This document shows, one piece after another, positions 30,782 through 43,544 of a stretch of DNA of 64,000 nucleotides. Location of the stretch: assembly GCF_035594125.1 (NCBI RefSeq), contig NC_087163.1, positions 9,543,501-9,607,500 on the forward strand. Direction: 5' to 3'. A model generated the notes under the pieces. The model worked only from the letters and a program-made list of their open reading frames with translations, was not told the DNA's origin and did no database searches. Source of the stretch: Scylla paramamosain. Taxonomy: Eukaryota; Arthropoda; Malacostraca; Decapoda; Portunidae. Both the position numbers and the translations under genes were made by a program. Numbering within the stretch: the first letter of the stretch is position 1; each line of letters opens with the position of its first letter.

Positions 30782-33700
30782 ATTTATGTAGTTGTACTTA
30801 CCTAGTTGTAGTATACAGGAAGGGGAGCTAGACTCATGCTATATCTACTATCATCCAATTTGGCCTTGAAATCATGAAATGACCTTGCATGAACCACATC
30901 TTTTACCGGGCTATTCCATGTGTCTAATATTCTTTGAGGAAAGCTGTTCTTTTTAATATTCCTTCTACAGGTGGCCTTTTCAACTTCTTTCCATGTTCTT
31001 TTGAATCTTTTACATCAAACCCTGCTGGTCCACTTTTTTCTAATCCATTCATCAACCTATACACTGCAATCAGGTCTCTTCTCTCCCTCCATTGTTCCAA
31101 TGTCCGTAGATTCAAACTTCTCAATCCTCTTCATATAAGTCTTGAAGACTTGGAACCAACTTTGTTGCTGACCTCTGAATCCTCTCCAATTTCTTAATAT
31201 TAATTTTTGTACTTGGTGACCACACTATTGCTGTATATTCCTACTTTGGGCATATCACAGTTACAAACAGTTTCTTCATCATTTCCTCATCTAAATATCT
31301 GAATGCTACTTTTATGTTCCTCACAAAGTTGCAAATTTCACCCACAGTCCTATTTATATGTTCCTCTGGTGATAAGTTATCAGATACACTTACTCCCAGG
31401 TCTTTTTCCATTGTCATTTTCTTAATCTTTTCATTTCCCATTTTGTATTTGCCTAATATTCTCTTTTTATTCTTCCCAAATTCCATCAGACTGCATTTTT
31501 TTGATGCTGAATTTCATATCCCATCTATGACTCCATTCCCATATTCTGTTGAAATCCTTCTGCAGTACTTGGCAATCTTCTTCCCTTCCCACCTTCCTAA
31601 GTATCTTGGCATCATCAGTAGACAAACTCACTAACTGTTCATTCTGTTTGTCATGTTTTTAATATATATTGCAAACATTATTGAAGCCAGTACTGATCCT
31701 TGTGAAACTCTACTGATCACTTTCCACCATGAGGACTTTCTTTCTCTAATTACCATTCTCATTTCTCTGTCCTTCAAAAAATCCTTCATCCATTTCATAA
31801 TCACTCCATCTAGATGTCCATTGTTTTTTTACCTTCCATACCAGTCTCTCATGTGGCACCTTATCAAATGCTTTCTGTAGATCCAGATAAATCCCATCTG
31901 CCCAGCCACCTTTCTTGTACTATATCTATCACCCTCAAGTAGAAACATATCAGATTTGTTGTGCAAGATCCTCCTTCTCTAAAACCATATTGCTTCTCAG
32001 TCAATCAGTTCTTGTATTCTATGTATTTTATCCTATCTTTAATTATTCTTCCACAGATATTAGCAACCACACTTGGCAGGGACACTGGTCTATAATTCAA
32101 CAGTTCTTTCTGACATTTTCCTTTATAAATTGGAACAATGTCTGCTATCTTCCAGTTTGTGGGAACTTTATCCTCAGCTAATGAGCTCATCATGATACAA
32201 TGTATTTTCTCAGCCATCTGTTTGCTACATTCTTTCAGGATCCAATTTGACACACCATCCAGCCTTGAGGCTTTTCTCACATCAAGACCCTTCATTATTT
32301 TCTCACTTCTTGGCCTGTAACTTGTATTTTTTCCAAGGAATCTACATGTTCTTCCACACATTCATTTCCTCAAAATTCACTCTCTTGTAAACACTGTCTG
32401 AAAAGAATTGCTCATAATTTCTGCCATTACTGCCTCATCTTCATACTTCTCACCTTCCACCCAAAGTTTATTAATACCTTCCCTGTTTCTCAACTTGCTG
32501 TTAACATATCTGTAGAATAACCTAGGTTGTTCTTTATAACTATCTATTGCTTTCTTTTCAAAGCTTCTTTGTTCTTCTCGTCATATTTTTATATAGTCAT
32601 TTCTTGTCTGTATTTAGCCCATAGGTCTTGTCTTTTCCTTCTTCTCTACTTATTTCATGCTACATCCCTTTTATCTTTTTGGTATTTAACATTTTCTATT
32701 AAACCAAACTTTATTAGGGATCTCTCTTTTTCCCATTTTGTGAACATATCTCTTGACCCCCTCATTATAAATCTCAAGTAAAGACATCCATTTCTCCTCT
32801 ATTCCCTGTGCTTCATTAAAAATACTCCAGTCAGCTTCAAAATACTTCCTCATTAATGTAAAATTTGCTTTACTGGAAATGTATCTCTCAATTTTGTACT
32901 CTTCTTTTTTCCCAGTTCTCTTCTTTCATTTAATAGCAACTCAGTAACTATGTGATCACTTTTTTCCTAGTGGGCTTTTACATTTTATGCTTCCTATTAT
33001 TATTGGTTCTTTAGTAAACACTAGGTCCAGCCGTGATAGCTTGTCAGTCCCTTGAAATCTTATGTTTTCTTTGACCTACTGTGTCAGTGAAATGTCTATT
33101 GCCATCTGTAGTAACATATTTTGCCATGATCTTTCATTTCCTTCCATTGTCCCCTCCTCCTAACATGCCTCTACAATTAAAACCTCAAGTTGTCACTCTT
33201 GCTAATAAGTTCTGCTATTCCCTCACTTGTGTCCTTCATCATAGACTCATAATCTTCATTGCTACAGGATCTTGTATTAGGTGGAACATACACAAAATGA
33301 AATCTCTTCTCATGTCATCCCCACTTGCATAATTTCAGCAATTCCTTTCCCATAGCTAACTTCAACTTTTAACTCTTTCCTTACTAAAATCATCACCCCC
33401 TTCCTTGTTTTTGTTCCTGTCTTTCCTCCATACATTATATTTCCCACTGCCAATATTCAGGGACACTTCATTTCAACCTTCACTTAAATTCCTTTCAACT
33501 TCCCATTATGTCTGGTTCATTTTCTCTTAGTCATTTAACTCCAACTGCTATGAAATTAACCTGTTAACATTAGTGCATGTCACCTTCAGTTTATTCCCTG
33601 TGCCTCCCTTAGCCTGAAGTACCATTTCCTTAACCTTGTCCATGACCCTCAAACAGAACCTCTTTTCTTAGCTTCTGTCCAACCCTTGTTTTTTTCTTTG

Positions 33701-34490
33701 GTTTCTTCCCACATTTTGTTCATTTTGGGACTTTCTTCCTCATTTAATTCATTCATAATCCATATATTCTTCATCTCCTCTTTCCTAGAAAGTTCCCAGG
33801 CTCCAGCCACCACTTCTACAGCTAACTGCAACCTGACCTTGACTTTCAGTGGTTGCTGTCCTCCTTTGGCATACTTTCTTATTTAGACCACTTCTTCAGT
33901 GTCCTCATGAATACTCATGAATACTGCTTCCTTCATTTTGAGCTTCTTTAACTGCTACACTCCTCATTTTCTCTCACATACCATATCACTACAACCTTTT
34001 CTTTAATCCCAAATATTACAACATATTTCTTTTTCTTTACTGTATCTCTCACCAACCATTCCTTTTCCTTTATAACCTTCACCACTGACTTCTTTGTTTT
34101 TTCCTTTATTTGTTTCTCTAGTATTTCTTCAAAACTTGCCTTTTCTTCGTCTCTCTCAGTCTTCCACTGGTTCTTTTTTTCACTTATTTTCTTTACATTC
34201 TCACTGTTCACCTCAACTTTTTCGTCATATTTCATCAGTACCTTTTCATATTTCTCTTATTGAAGTTTCAAACATTTGTTATTCTCCTCCAGAACTCTCT
34301 GGCTAACTTCCATTTTTTTGCAATAACTTGCTTATTGTTTGTTCCATTGTTAGCACTCTCTTATAAATCAATTTACTTGGCAGTTGCTCCTCTTCTTATC
34401 TGAAGCCAGAAAAATCAATATCACAGCCACCAGATTTCCTGCCTGCTGAAGTCACTACCATACCTTCTTTGTTTACATCCTGGGTTGCCA
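30782..34490 (-). mobile_element. LINE family 1, copy L8 (nearly full length, decayed)
   Basis: The longest copy of the family, about 3.7 kb, minus strand. 34490-34240 looks like a 5' leader. ORF1 is 34235-33560: a Lys/Glu-rich coiled-coil stretch (SEKKNQWKTERDEEKASFEE, VVKVIKEKEWLVRDTVKKKK), YVVIFGIKEK, then ELSRKEEMKNIWIMNEL and KNKGWTEAKK. The endonuclease is 33540-32940 with stops. The linker is about 32940-32460. The RT is 32361-31240: MKGLDVRKASRLDGVSNWIL, KIADIVPIYKGKCQKELLNY, RPVSLPSVVANICGRIIKD, EKDLGVSVSDNLSPEEHINR. The C-terminal tail is 31124-30924 (WRERRDLIAVYRLMNGLEKS). The 3' UTR has two CTAGGT-like boxes. Frame breaks throughout. Confidence 0.78.
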
Positions 34491-34835
34491 GGTTACTGAG
34501 GCAGAAAAAGGCCAAAGGCAACAAAAAAATGAGCCAGAAAGGTCAGATGCACTACAGAGAAGAGCCAAAAAATATGCAGTAAAAAAAAAAAAAAAACTTT
34601 TCATTATTCCATTTCCAAATTTACCAAATATTATACAATATGTACAGAGCACTGAGCTGTAATGGATTACTGGAGTGGAAATCTATTCTTACCTGGTTCT
34701 TACTTGGTATGGTTCCAAGAGGGAATGCCTGCATGGCTAGCATGCCAGCCCTAAAGAGGGAATGCATAGCAATAAAAAAGGGCTGGAAAGTGTGCTATAA
34801 GTCCAGAACAAATGTCAAGGTATATTAGGCAGATT
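34491..34835. other. No gene seen
   Basis: Contains AGGCCAAAGGCAACAAAAAA and a 16-base A-run near 34580, perhaps a jockey-type 3' UTR remnant. Otherwise unassigned. Confidence 0.35.
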
Positions 34836-35745
34836 AGCAGCAGAAATCAAATAGGCAGTCACCCAAGAAATTAGTCAATCCCTTCTTAAAAGTATTAAGA
34901 GAGTCTGATTCTTCTGATGGGAAGTGAGTTATAGATTTTCACCGCTCTTACTAAAAAGAACCTATACCTGGTATCACAATGACTGTAAGGAACAAAGATT
35001 TTGTAACAATGTCCTCTCATGCCAATAGTAGGAACCAAAGTAAATAAATCAGTAGGAGAAATTGAGGAGAGATCGTGAAAATCCTCCAACACTTAATAAG
35101 GTCAGCCCGTAACAGTCTCCCCTTCACTGAAAACAAGTCCAGATACATAAGATGCTGAGCATATGACATATTCTTAAGACCATGAATCCTTTTTGTCCAC
35201 TGTCATACTGATTCTAGCAACTTTAGGTCGGTGACATAACCTGTATTCCAATCAGTAGATCCAAACTCTAGAAGTGAGTGTACTTGGGTGAGGAGGGTGA
35301 CCATAAATTCAAGGGAGCGGCATAATGTGGACTTTAACAAATTGTTGGCGAAACCAGCTGCTTTGGAAGCAATAGAGTAGATGTGATCATGGTTGAGTTA
35401 ACTGTAATACTAGGATCAACAACACTTGGACTCATGCAAATTGGTTTGCCATTAATTTGGTAGGAAGAGTATGGACCCAAATCAAAGGTGACATGAATGG
35501 GGGCACTGAAACTAATAATTTTTGTCTTGTCAGCATTAACTCTTAGATCCCAAGATTCTGCAACTGTTATAAGGGTATTAATGTATCTTTGGACAATTGC
35601 TATATCAAGCAGAGCAGAGGATAGATTTAAAGGTCTGATTAAAAGATACAGTTTTAGATCATCAGCAAATATTTTAACATTTGATGTCAGGTAAGCAGAT
35701 ATGTGATTAATATAGATAAGTAAGATAGTAAGTATATACAAGTGC
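34836..35745 (-). mobile_element. LINE family 3, copy L10 (RT palm to C-terminus)
   Basis: A minus-strand LINE unlike families 1 and 2. 35741-35334 has LLIYINHISAYLTSNVKIFA followed by DDLKLYLLI (FADD motif C), VQRYINTLITVAESWDLRVN and ADKTKIISFSAPI. The middle (35330-35100) is decayed but shows tracts like the LEKIQRR region. 35092-34895 has TIGMRGHCYKIFVPYSHCDT, RYRFFLVRAVKIYNSLP, the usual CR1/L2-type C-terminal module. The end near 34836 reads LTNFLGDCLFDFC-like. Truncated on both sides. Confidence 0.65.
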
Positions 35746-35849
35746 TATGTACTTCATCATTCCTCTACCTGGGCCAAAAAAACTGGAAATGAATTCCTCA
35801 AATTCATTTCCAATGCGGGAATACCTACTGTGGAAGAGAGTTACTTGTA

Positions 35850-36362
35850 TAGCTGGGCACAATAATGAAAAAAAAAAGATCATGATAATCAATAAATCAA
35901 TAATGATAACCTTATTGGCAATAACCAATAATCGATAGCTGGCGATAAATTTATTGCCCATTAACTGATAACTGATAAATCAATAAATCCAAAATTCTGA
36001 TACTAGTGATAACAACATTGATATTTTAAATAAAAAAGTCAATAAATCCAAATCTTTCTTTTTATCTTTATCTTAGAAAACTTAGAAAAATCTTATAAAA
36101 AAATTCAAAGTCAATGTTTATCCTGTCTCTTCACTAATGAAAAGTACTGTTTTAAGTAAAATAACTACTTTTGATTTTGAAAGTTTAAAGCTTCTGCAAG
36201 CTCCAAAAAAACTAAAATTTCCAGTTATTACTACTTTGGAACCAAAAGTATCAACGATACTGATGAATCAATAATGTGGAAAAAAATCATTATCAGATAA
36301 CTGATAACCCAATATTGTTATTGTCATAAATTATCATGATAATTTATCACAGTAATGCCCAC
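35850..36362. mobile_element. AT-rich element with imperfect terminal inverted repeats
   Basis: Left end GGGCACAATAATGA, right end (reverse complement) GGGCATTACTGTGATAAATT; both are followed by ATCATGATAAT. The interior repeats GATAACTGATAA and ATCAATAAATC motifs. TTACTTGTATAG lies just before it and TTACTTGTACAG just after it, possibly flanking duplications with a short gap. Looks like a non-autonomous hAT-type element; no transposase frame. Confidence 0.4.
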
Positions 36363-36525
36363 TTATGGTTACTTGTACAGAGGGTGTTCAAGTTACAAGT
36401 GAGATACGTTCTGGAAGGCTGCTCATAAGTCATTTTCCTTGTAACTCATCATAATTTTTTGGTACAAAAAAAGTATCATATGTTCTGCAAACAATGTAAT
36501 GCTTACTTACTTGATACTTGATACC

Positions 36526-36625
<100 letters not shown>

Positions 36626-36730
36626 ACCTTGCCTTATGGGTGATGTGATACTATTTAGTGACAGGCTTGAGGCTTCTGTCAAACACTAGACTCAAATATG
36701 CCAGGTGTATGACCCATGTTAAAATGAGAC

Positions 36731-36842
<112 letters not shown>

Positions 36843-37049
36843 ATTTAAACAAGCATCTGTTACAAGGTGGGTAGTTTCATTTGTCTGATGTTAAAGCTCC
36901 CCCTGCCATCAAGTGAGCTATCTTAAAGCTTCTGCCCTCACATATACAGTTGGCAAAAATAAAATTTACAAATACTTAAACAATACACTTACTACTTACA
37001 GATAGTTTATAAAATTACAATAGAAATATAATAAAATACTATTTACATC

Positions 37050-39186
37050 TTACATTATACACATTAATTGTACTAAGGCGATGACCTTCATCTGTTGTGT
37101 GGATTGACTTCTCACATCCACATCAGCAGTGAGTGTGTTCCAGCACAGCACCGCTGCTGTTGAGAAGGCACGCTGGTGTTTAGTGATGTGGGACCTCGGG
37201 ACTTCCAGTAGATCATTGCTCAGCACTGTCCTCGTGCCATGCTTATATCTCCTCCAGGTGGTGGCCCACAGGTCCGTCAGATGGGGAACATGTTGGATTT
37301 GTGCCTTGTTTAGCACAGTCAGGGCAGCAACTCTCCTGTGGTGCTCCAGACTGTCCCACAGGTCACTTGTCTCACCAGGTTGGAAATTATCATGCTGCTG
37401 CTGCTGCTGCTGCTGCTGTTGCTGCTGTTGCTGCTGTTGCTGCTGCTGCTGCTGCTGCCAACGCTGCTAGTGCTCCTCTTGCTGCTGCCACTCCTAGTGT
37501 GGATGGTATAGCTGGTGGTTTTGTTCCCCACTGATTAGACGTTCTGCCTGCCTTTGCACTTTGTCCAGCACACTAAGGTGGCAGCAGGCACTTGACATCC
37601 AGGTGAGGGGGGTGTACTCCATAATGGGCCTGACCTGAGCCTTGTACAGCGTGAGTAGACTATCAGCATGGAGGAGGTGTCTCATCTGGCATAGTAACGT
37701 CACCTTAGGGGAGGCACTCCTTGCCACCTGCTCCAGGTGACAGTCAAACTGTAGCTGGGAATCCACCTCCACCCCAACGATGTCCATGCTGGCCTGCAGA
37801 GGGATGGTGTCTCGCCTGAGCCTCAGGTTCCTGCACAGACAGTTCGCTTCATCTTGGGAGCGTGTTATCACCATGGCCTGGATTTTTTCAGGGCAAACTT
37901 AACTTGCCACCTTTCTCCCCATGCCATGATGTTCTGCAACTGTCTGTTGACGGTCTGTACCACGTTCTGAATGTCACCCCTCTTGTAAGTCCAGGAAAGG
38001 GTACAGTCGTCTGCATAAACACTGGCTTCAGGAGTGCTCTGCATGAGATCGTTAAAATATGTGTTCCACAGTATGGGACCAAGGACTGACCCCTGTGGAA
38101 CACAGGCCTCCACTGGGAAGCTGGATGAGGTGCTGCCATTCACCACGATGCAGAGGCTTCTCCCTGTCAGGTAGCCAGAGAAGAGGTGCAGCATGTTCCT
38201 GGTGATGCCCAGCTGCTGGAGCTTGGTCATCAGCCTACGATGCCACACACAGTCAAATGTGCCAGCTATGTCCAGGTCAATCACGAGGGAAGGATGTCCG
38301 GCATCAATGGCATCGTGCCAGGATTTGGAAAGGAGGAGGAGGAGATAAGAAGTGGAGAAACCCTTTCTGAAGCCATATTGCTTCTAGGATAGGAGGTGGT
38401 TCTCTTCAAGGTATTTGTTGAGCCACTTGCTGGTTATCCTCTCAAAGATCTTACTGACCATTGAGAGGAGGAAGATTGGCGTGTAATTTCCTGGCTCTGC
38501 TCTTGACTTCTTATGCACTGGCATAACCCCTGCTTCCTTCCACAGTGAAGGCCACTTTCCAGTCAGCATGCACTGCTGGAAGATGTTTACAAGGGGGTCA
38601 GTGAGTTCTACCTCGCAGTTTTTAGGAGATGTGGACTTACTCCGTCAGGGCCAGGTGCCTTCCTTGTATTGATGCCCCTCAGGAGTCTTCTCATGTCACT
38701 TTCAGTGACGATCACACTCTCAAGGGATGAGGTGCCAAGAGTGAGGTGTTCAGAACTGCCCACTTGGTCTATTGGGCGGCACACCACACAGTCCTCTGGC
38801 AGATCAGAGAGTACAGGGTCCATGGACCCCCCACGCTGGTGTGTTAGGAAGTTGATGTGGTTGTGTAGTCCCTGTACCACAGTGAGTTCAGTGAAGGCCC
38901 TCATCACCAAGTGTTGGTTAAGATCTCCTATGATTATTATGTGTTGACAGTTGTGGGCGGCCATAATGTCGTCGAGGTGGTCTGAGAGGTAGTTTAGGAG
39001 AGCATTTCCCTGCCATTGTGGTCTGTAAGCAGCACACAATGGCAGGCTGCTCTTATCTTCTAGGATAATGCAGAGAAAGACGATCTCCATAGCTGCGGGG
39101 ATGTCAACTAGCAAGACATCAACCTGCATCCCACACAGCGATACCACACACCTCCCTGTCTTCCATGTTGGTCTCGCCTCACCCAC
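37050..39186 (-). pseudogene. LINE L11 ORF2: endonuclease and reverse transcriptase
   Basis: 39186-38760 is the second half of an endonuclease (GRCVVSLCGMQVDVLLVDIP, AAYRPQWQGNALLNYLSDHL, IIIIGDLNQHLV, GSSEHLTL with SEH in place of SDH). It passes directly into the RT start at about 38720 (ITE/VTESDMRRLLRGINTRKA, APGPDGVSPHLL), leaving out the linker that other LINEs have, so a deletion is likely. RT continues 38569-38384 (PSLWKEAGVMPVHKKSRAEP, GNYTPIFLLSMVSKIFERI) and 38284-37868 (DIAGTFDCVWHRRLMTKL, ACVPQGSVLGPILWNTYFND, SVYADDCTLSW with the YADD box). The tail is 37874-37494 and 37316-37050, separated by a CAG repeat. Several frame changes make it non-functional as it stands. Confidence 0.75.
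37394..37458 (-). repeat. (CAG)n repeat coding poly-Gln inside LINE L11 ORF2
   Basis: In minus sense CAG/CAA codons, about 21 in a row, in the frame that continues into HDNFQPGETSDLWDSLEHHR. It sits between the LDKVQRQAERLI helix region and the C-terminal tail. Confidence 0.85.
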
Positions 39187-39599
39187 GGCGAGTACCTGGG
39201 GATTTTGTCACATGTTGTCATGCATCTATCATCAAGGAAGGTCTCCACAGCCACTACTACATCCACCCGGTGTCTTAGGATGAATGTGTGTGTTAATTCT
39301 CCCCATGTTGGTCCTAAATCTTCTCACATTGGCTGAAAGGACCGTGATGCTTCAGGCATCCATGTTCTTTACTGATCTGCTGTTTGTTGGAAGTGATGGG
39401 GCTGGGCCTAGGACTGGAGTGTAGGGGGGCTGCAACACTGGGTTGGGGTGGGGAGCCGGGTGGGTGGAGGTGGGAGGGTAACGCTCTGACAGGATAGCAT
39501 GGAAAAGTCACTCTTGCCTTGCTTCTGCTGCTTTGGTGTAACACTGTTCTTCCATGTGCCCTCATTGCAAGCAGTAGGTACACTCTATTCTCTTCTTTA

Positions 39600-40646
39600 C
39601 CTCTGCCTGGCATTTTCTGCACTGATCAGCTGTACATCCTCGCCGACCACAGAAATCACACACCTCTGCTCTGCAGTGATTTGTTGTATGACCTCGCTGG
39701 TGGCAGTAGCCACAGAACGGTGAAGATCCACTTGTTCTCCTATTTTGCCACCTATTGTTCCTTCCCGTGCTGCTGGTGTCTCTCCCCGTGTACCCCCTGT
39801 GGGCAGTAGGGAAGTGTTATGGGTGGTGACGAGGGTGATCAGAGGGAAAGGAAGAGGCATTGTCAGGTGCAGCGAGGTTGGTGGGAGGAGAAGTAACTTT
39901 GCGGCGCTGAGTGGGCTGTTGTTGCAGGCATGAGGGACGGCCTCAGACAGGTCTGTTGTTTCGGTCATCATGAGTCACCCTGTACAGCTGCTGAGGGTTC
40001 CCTGACTCCCACCAGGCCTGCTAGCAGGGGTGTTCAGTAAACACCTCCTGCCAGTCAGTATCTATTGTACTGGGCAGGGTGCTGGTTACTTGTGTGACCG
40101 GGGAAGGGGTGGGAGCCTGCTGGGCCAACTGAGTGCAGGTGTCTATGGCACTGAGTGTGTCAGCTAGTGATGCTCTCTGTTGTAGTTTGCCTCTCTGTTG
40201 TTCAAAAGCCACCTTTCGGGACTTAAGGGAATGGATTTCACCACTCTGCCTGATGATAATTTCGACAAGCTCTTCAACAGAAGTGGAGAGAAGCTCTGTT
40301 TTAAAAGCGTCTTCAGGTGTTGACTGGTCCGTTGGTGGGTCAGGGAGGGGAGCTTGGTCTGGTATGGGCGTGTCGTCAGCAGCGTCAACCGTGTAGGTGA
40401 TGGGGTGAAGTATGCCTTGGGTCCTCCTGAGCTCTTCCGTTTGTAAGCAGGAGAAGGTACCTCCAGTATGGCAATCACTACACACCTGGTTTGAACAGCC
40501 TGCTTGGCTACAGGTTTGGAGGGCTTCACCCTTACTGAGTAGCTGCAGACACCAATACCTTGCCCTGGATAACCTGACTGGCCCACCCAAGCTATTTTCT
40601 TGTGTAGAGGGCCCAAATCAAGGCAGGTGGTGGTTGTAGCTGCCAT
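39600..40646 (-). pseudogene. LINE L11 ORF1 (gag-like, zinc-knuckle)
   Basis: 40590-40021 reads SNQVCSDCHTGGTFSCLQTE near the start, then a Pro/Thr-rich part, a helical stretch with VEELVEIIIRQSGEIHSLKS and RKVAFEQQRGKLQQRASLAD (coiled-coil-like), and ends DWQEVFTEHPC. Further down, in another frame at about 39750-39610, two zinc knuckles are visible: CGYCHQRGHTTNHC (C-X2-C-X4-H-X4-C) and CDFCGRRGCTADQC, followed by CRKC. Zinc knuckles in ORF1 are typical of Jockey/I-group LINEs and bind the element's RNA. The frame change between the two halves means the gene is broken. Confidence 0.6.
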
Positions 40647-40671
40647 ATGGTGTGTGTGGGTGCGTCAGATC

Positions 40672-40672
<1 letters not shown>

Positions 40673-40746
<74 letters not shown>
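40673..40746. repeat. (GA)n microsatellite in LINE L11 leader
   Basis: About 74 bases of pure GA, upstream of ORF1 of L11. Confidence 0.97.
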
Positions 40747-40747
<1 letters not shown>

Positions 40748-41074
40748 CAGTCACTGTTGGCGGGAGAGGAGTGCTGGGTTGCAGTGGGGTGGGAGGGGGC
40801 GCAGTCAGATCGGGTCAGCTAATCCTTTTTCAAGGTCACCTCGAGTAGTGTAGGTTCCTCGCTACCTTCATGTGTACACTCCTACATTCACCACCAACAC
40901 TTCACTGTATTCCACCACTGTTACACTATAGAACTTCACATGAGATGGATCCTTGCACTAGTGAAGCACTCACAATACCACTTATCACTGTTAGGAGGTG
41001 TTTACTTCGGCCACACTCCAAAAGGAAGCCAAAATTCATGGAGCTCAGCACAGTGCGTCCTTCCACCACGGTGC

Positions 41075-41750
<676 letters not shown>

Positions 41751-43509
41751 TGGAGTAGGCTTTCTATGCCATGCAGCGCAACCCTCCTGCATCTATGCTT
41801 CTTAGAGGCCAAGTGGTGAAGGTCCATACTCTGGAATCTAATGTGGGACCCACTGCATACAGTATAAGTTTTTAAATTAAATTTGAATTTTAAACTAGTG
41901 GCTCAGAATAAACTGCTACAGGGCAGCCTGTGTCCTGGGGCAGTGGGTGGTCTTTTGCAATGCTGCTACACTAAATGGGTAGTGGCAAAGCAGTGTACTA
42001 GGTAAATAAGGCACATAGCGGCAAATTTGAACTTTTGGTTAGCAAAGGGAACAATATCGAGATCACAATTTAATTTTGCGAGTAGACTGCTTGTATCTCA
42101 GAACGTTTGTAACTCTTTACCTTATAACTCGGACGTCCTCTGCAATGGTATATGTTAGGCAAGTAAACTTAAGGCCATACAGCTCCCAATGTCTCATCTG
42201 AAACCTGACCCTAATTTAATGTAAACTAATTTAGATTGGTGGGTTCAAGAGTAAACACAAAAGTACTAACAGGTCCTTATAAAAACATTCTTAGTACAAA
42301 GAAGTGGCTGTGTTCATGACATGTATCATATACCTACATCCATACTTTATAACCATGGTGGAGGACTTTTGCTCTACAGACATGATGTTATTCTAGTAGC
42401 AATGTCATAACAAGCTTATTGTTATTATTCTACACACTTGACCATAGTTAAATATAATTTAAGCATTTTTTTTTTTTCATCATAAAATTAATCAATGAAT
42501 GCTCACGGGCCACACTAAATCAACTGGCCTGCAGGCCTGCAGTTGAATGACACTGCTCTAGACCATGTGTTTCCTCCCCCAACACTTTACATAAATATAA
42601 ACAACCAGAACAATCACTTTTGGGGGATGGAAAATGATTTCCCCAATTTGACTCATCACAACACATTATACAGCATTTCTATAGTCAGTACCCTACCAAT
42701 GTATTCCTGGCTTATTCATTAACATGGCCTACTGCTGATAGGAGGCCTAAAAATTACACCAGACACATAAAAAAAAAAAAAAAAACATGCCAAAATTCAG
42801 CTGTGGAACTTGTGTGCCATAAACATCATCACCCTGTTGATTTGCCCAATTTTTCCTTGTTATTCAATAACAATAAGAGAAAATGGAACAAATTGCATGG
42901 ATTACCATGGTAACAAAAAAATAAAAAAAATAAAAAAGGAAAAACATGCATGCACGTAACTTTAAAAAAATTGTTCTAGGGGGCAGTGAATGAACTCACC
43001 ATATCAAATAAGGTTATTGAGGTCAAATGGAATATATATAAGCCATATATTCAAGAAAAGCAAAAAAAAAAAAAAGAAGCTAGATTTGGTAATTCAGGCC
43101 AAATTAAATATTCTTAGGCCAAATGCTTGAAAAAGCCAAATTTGAGGTTTTTGGCCTAAAAGCACCAATTTCATAACCATGTTTACATCAGGTTGGCTGA
43201 CCACTGTCACCTCTTAAGTCTTTTCATTGGTCCTTTTTTTTCTGTTATTTCTAGACTGTATGCTCTAAAGTAGTTCCCCCACCCTACAACACATCTTAGG
43301 CAAGAACACTGCAGTAGATCACATGTGGGGCTGCAAAATAGCACACTCTGTGACCTTCCAAGAAACATCTTGTCTGTACCACAGCCACTGTGTATATTTA
43401 CCTATATTAAACACACCTCTGTATAAGATGCACCCATATTTTACAAGGATGTTATGTGGAAAAAAAATTTGTATTATCTTTCATCATTAAATTATGGAAA
43501 AAAAAATTG

Positions 43510-43511
<2 letters not shown>
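41751..43511. other. No gene seen; possible transposon ends
   Basis: AT-rich with many A-runs. 42505-42562 (CGGGCCACACTAAATCAACT, GGCCTGCAGGCCTGCAGTTG, GACACTGCTCTAG) resembles the end of a hAT-type element. CTGTATAAGATGCACCCATA near 43420 resembles the inner end of the TA-flanked element at 21279. Both are weak. Confidence 0.3.

Positions 43512-43541
<30 letters not shown>
43512..43541. repeat. (GT)n microsatellite at a LINE 3' end
   Basis: (AC)n tail of LINE L9 in minus sense, just after a degenerate CTACGTAAAAAC version of the CTAGGTAAATAC box. Confidence 0.9.

Positions 43542-43544
<3 letters not shown>

Larger units (their letters stand above)
37040..41070 (-). mobile_element. LINE family 4, copy L11 (ORF1 with zinc knuckles, endonuclease, RT)
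   Basis: A GC-rich minus-strand LINE, distinct in composition from all neighbours. 41070-40650 looks like a 5' leader, interrupted by a (GA)n array. ORF1 is about 40646-39600 and ORF2 39186-37050, with a Jockey-like RT. The 3' UTR ends somewhere between 37040 and 36900. Frameshifts separate several parts but much text is readable, so this copy is younger than L4 or L10. Confidence 0.75.

Noticed and set aside
30532..30831. Plus-strand open frames with runs of Ser, Leu and Phe
   Set aside because: Antisense to the LINE endonuclease region.
42505..42562. hAT transposon end
   Set aside because: Only one end is recognisable, and it is degenerate; noted but not called.
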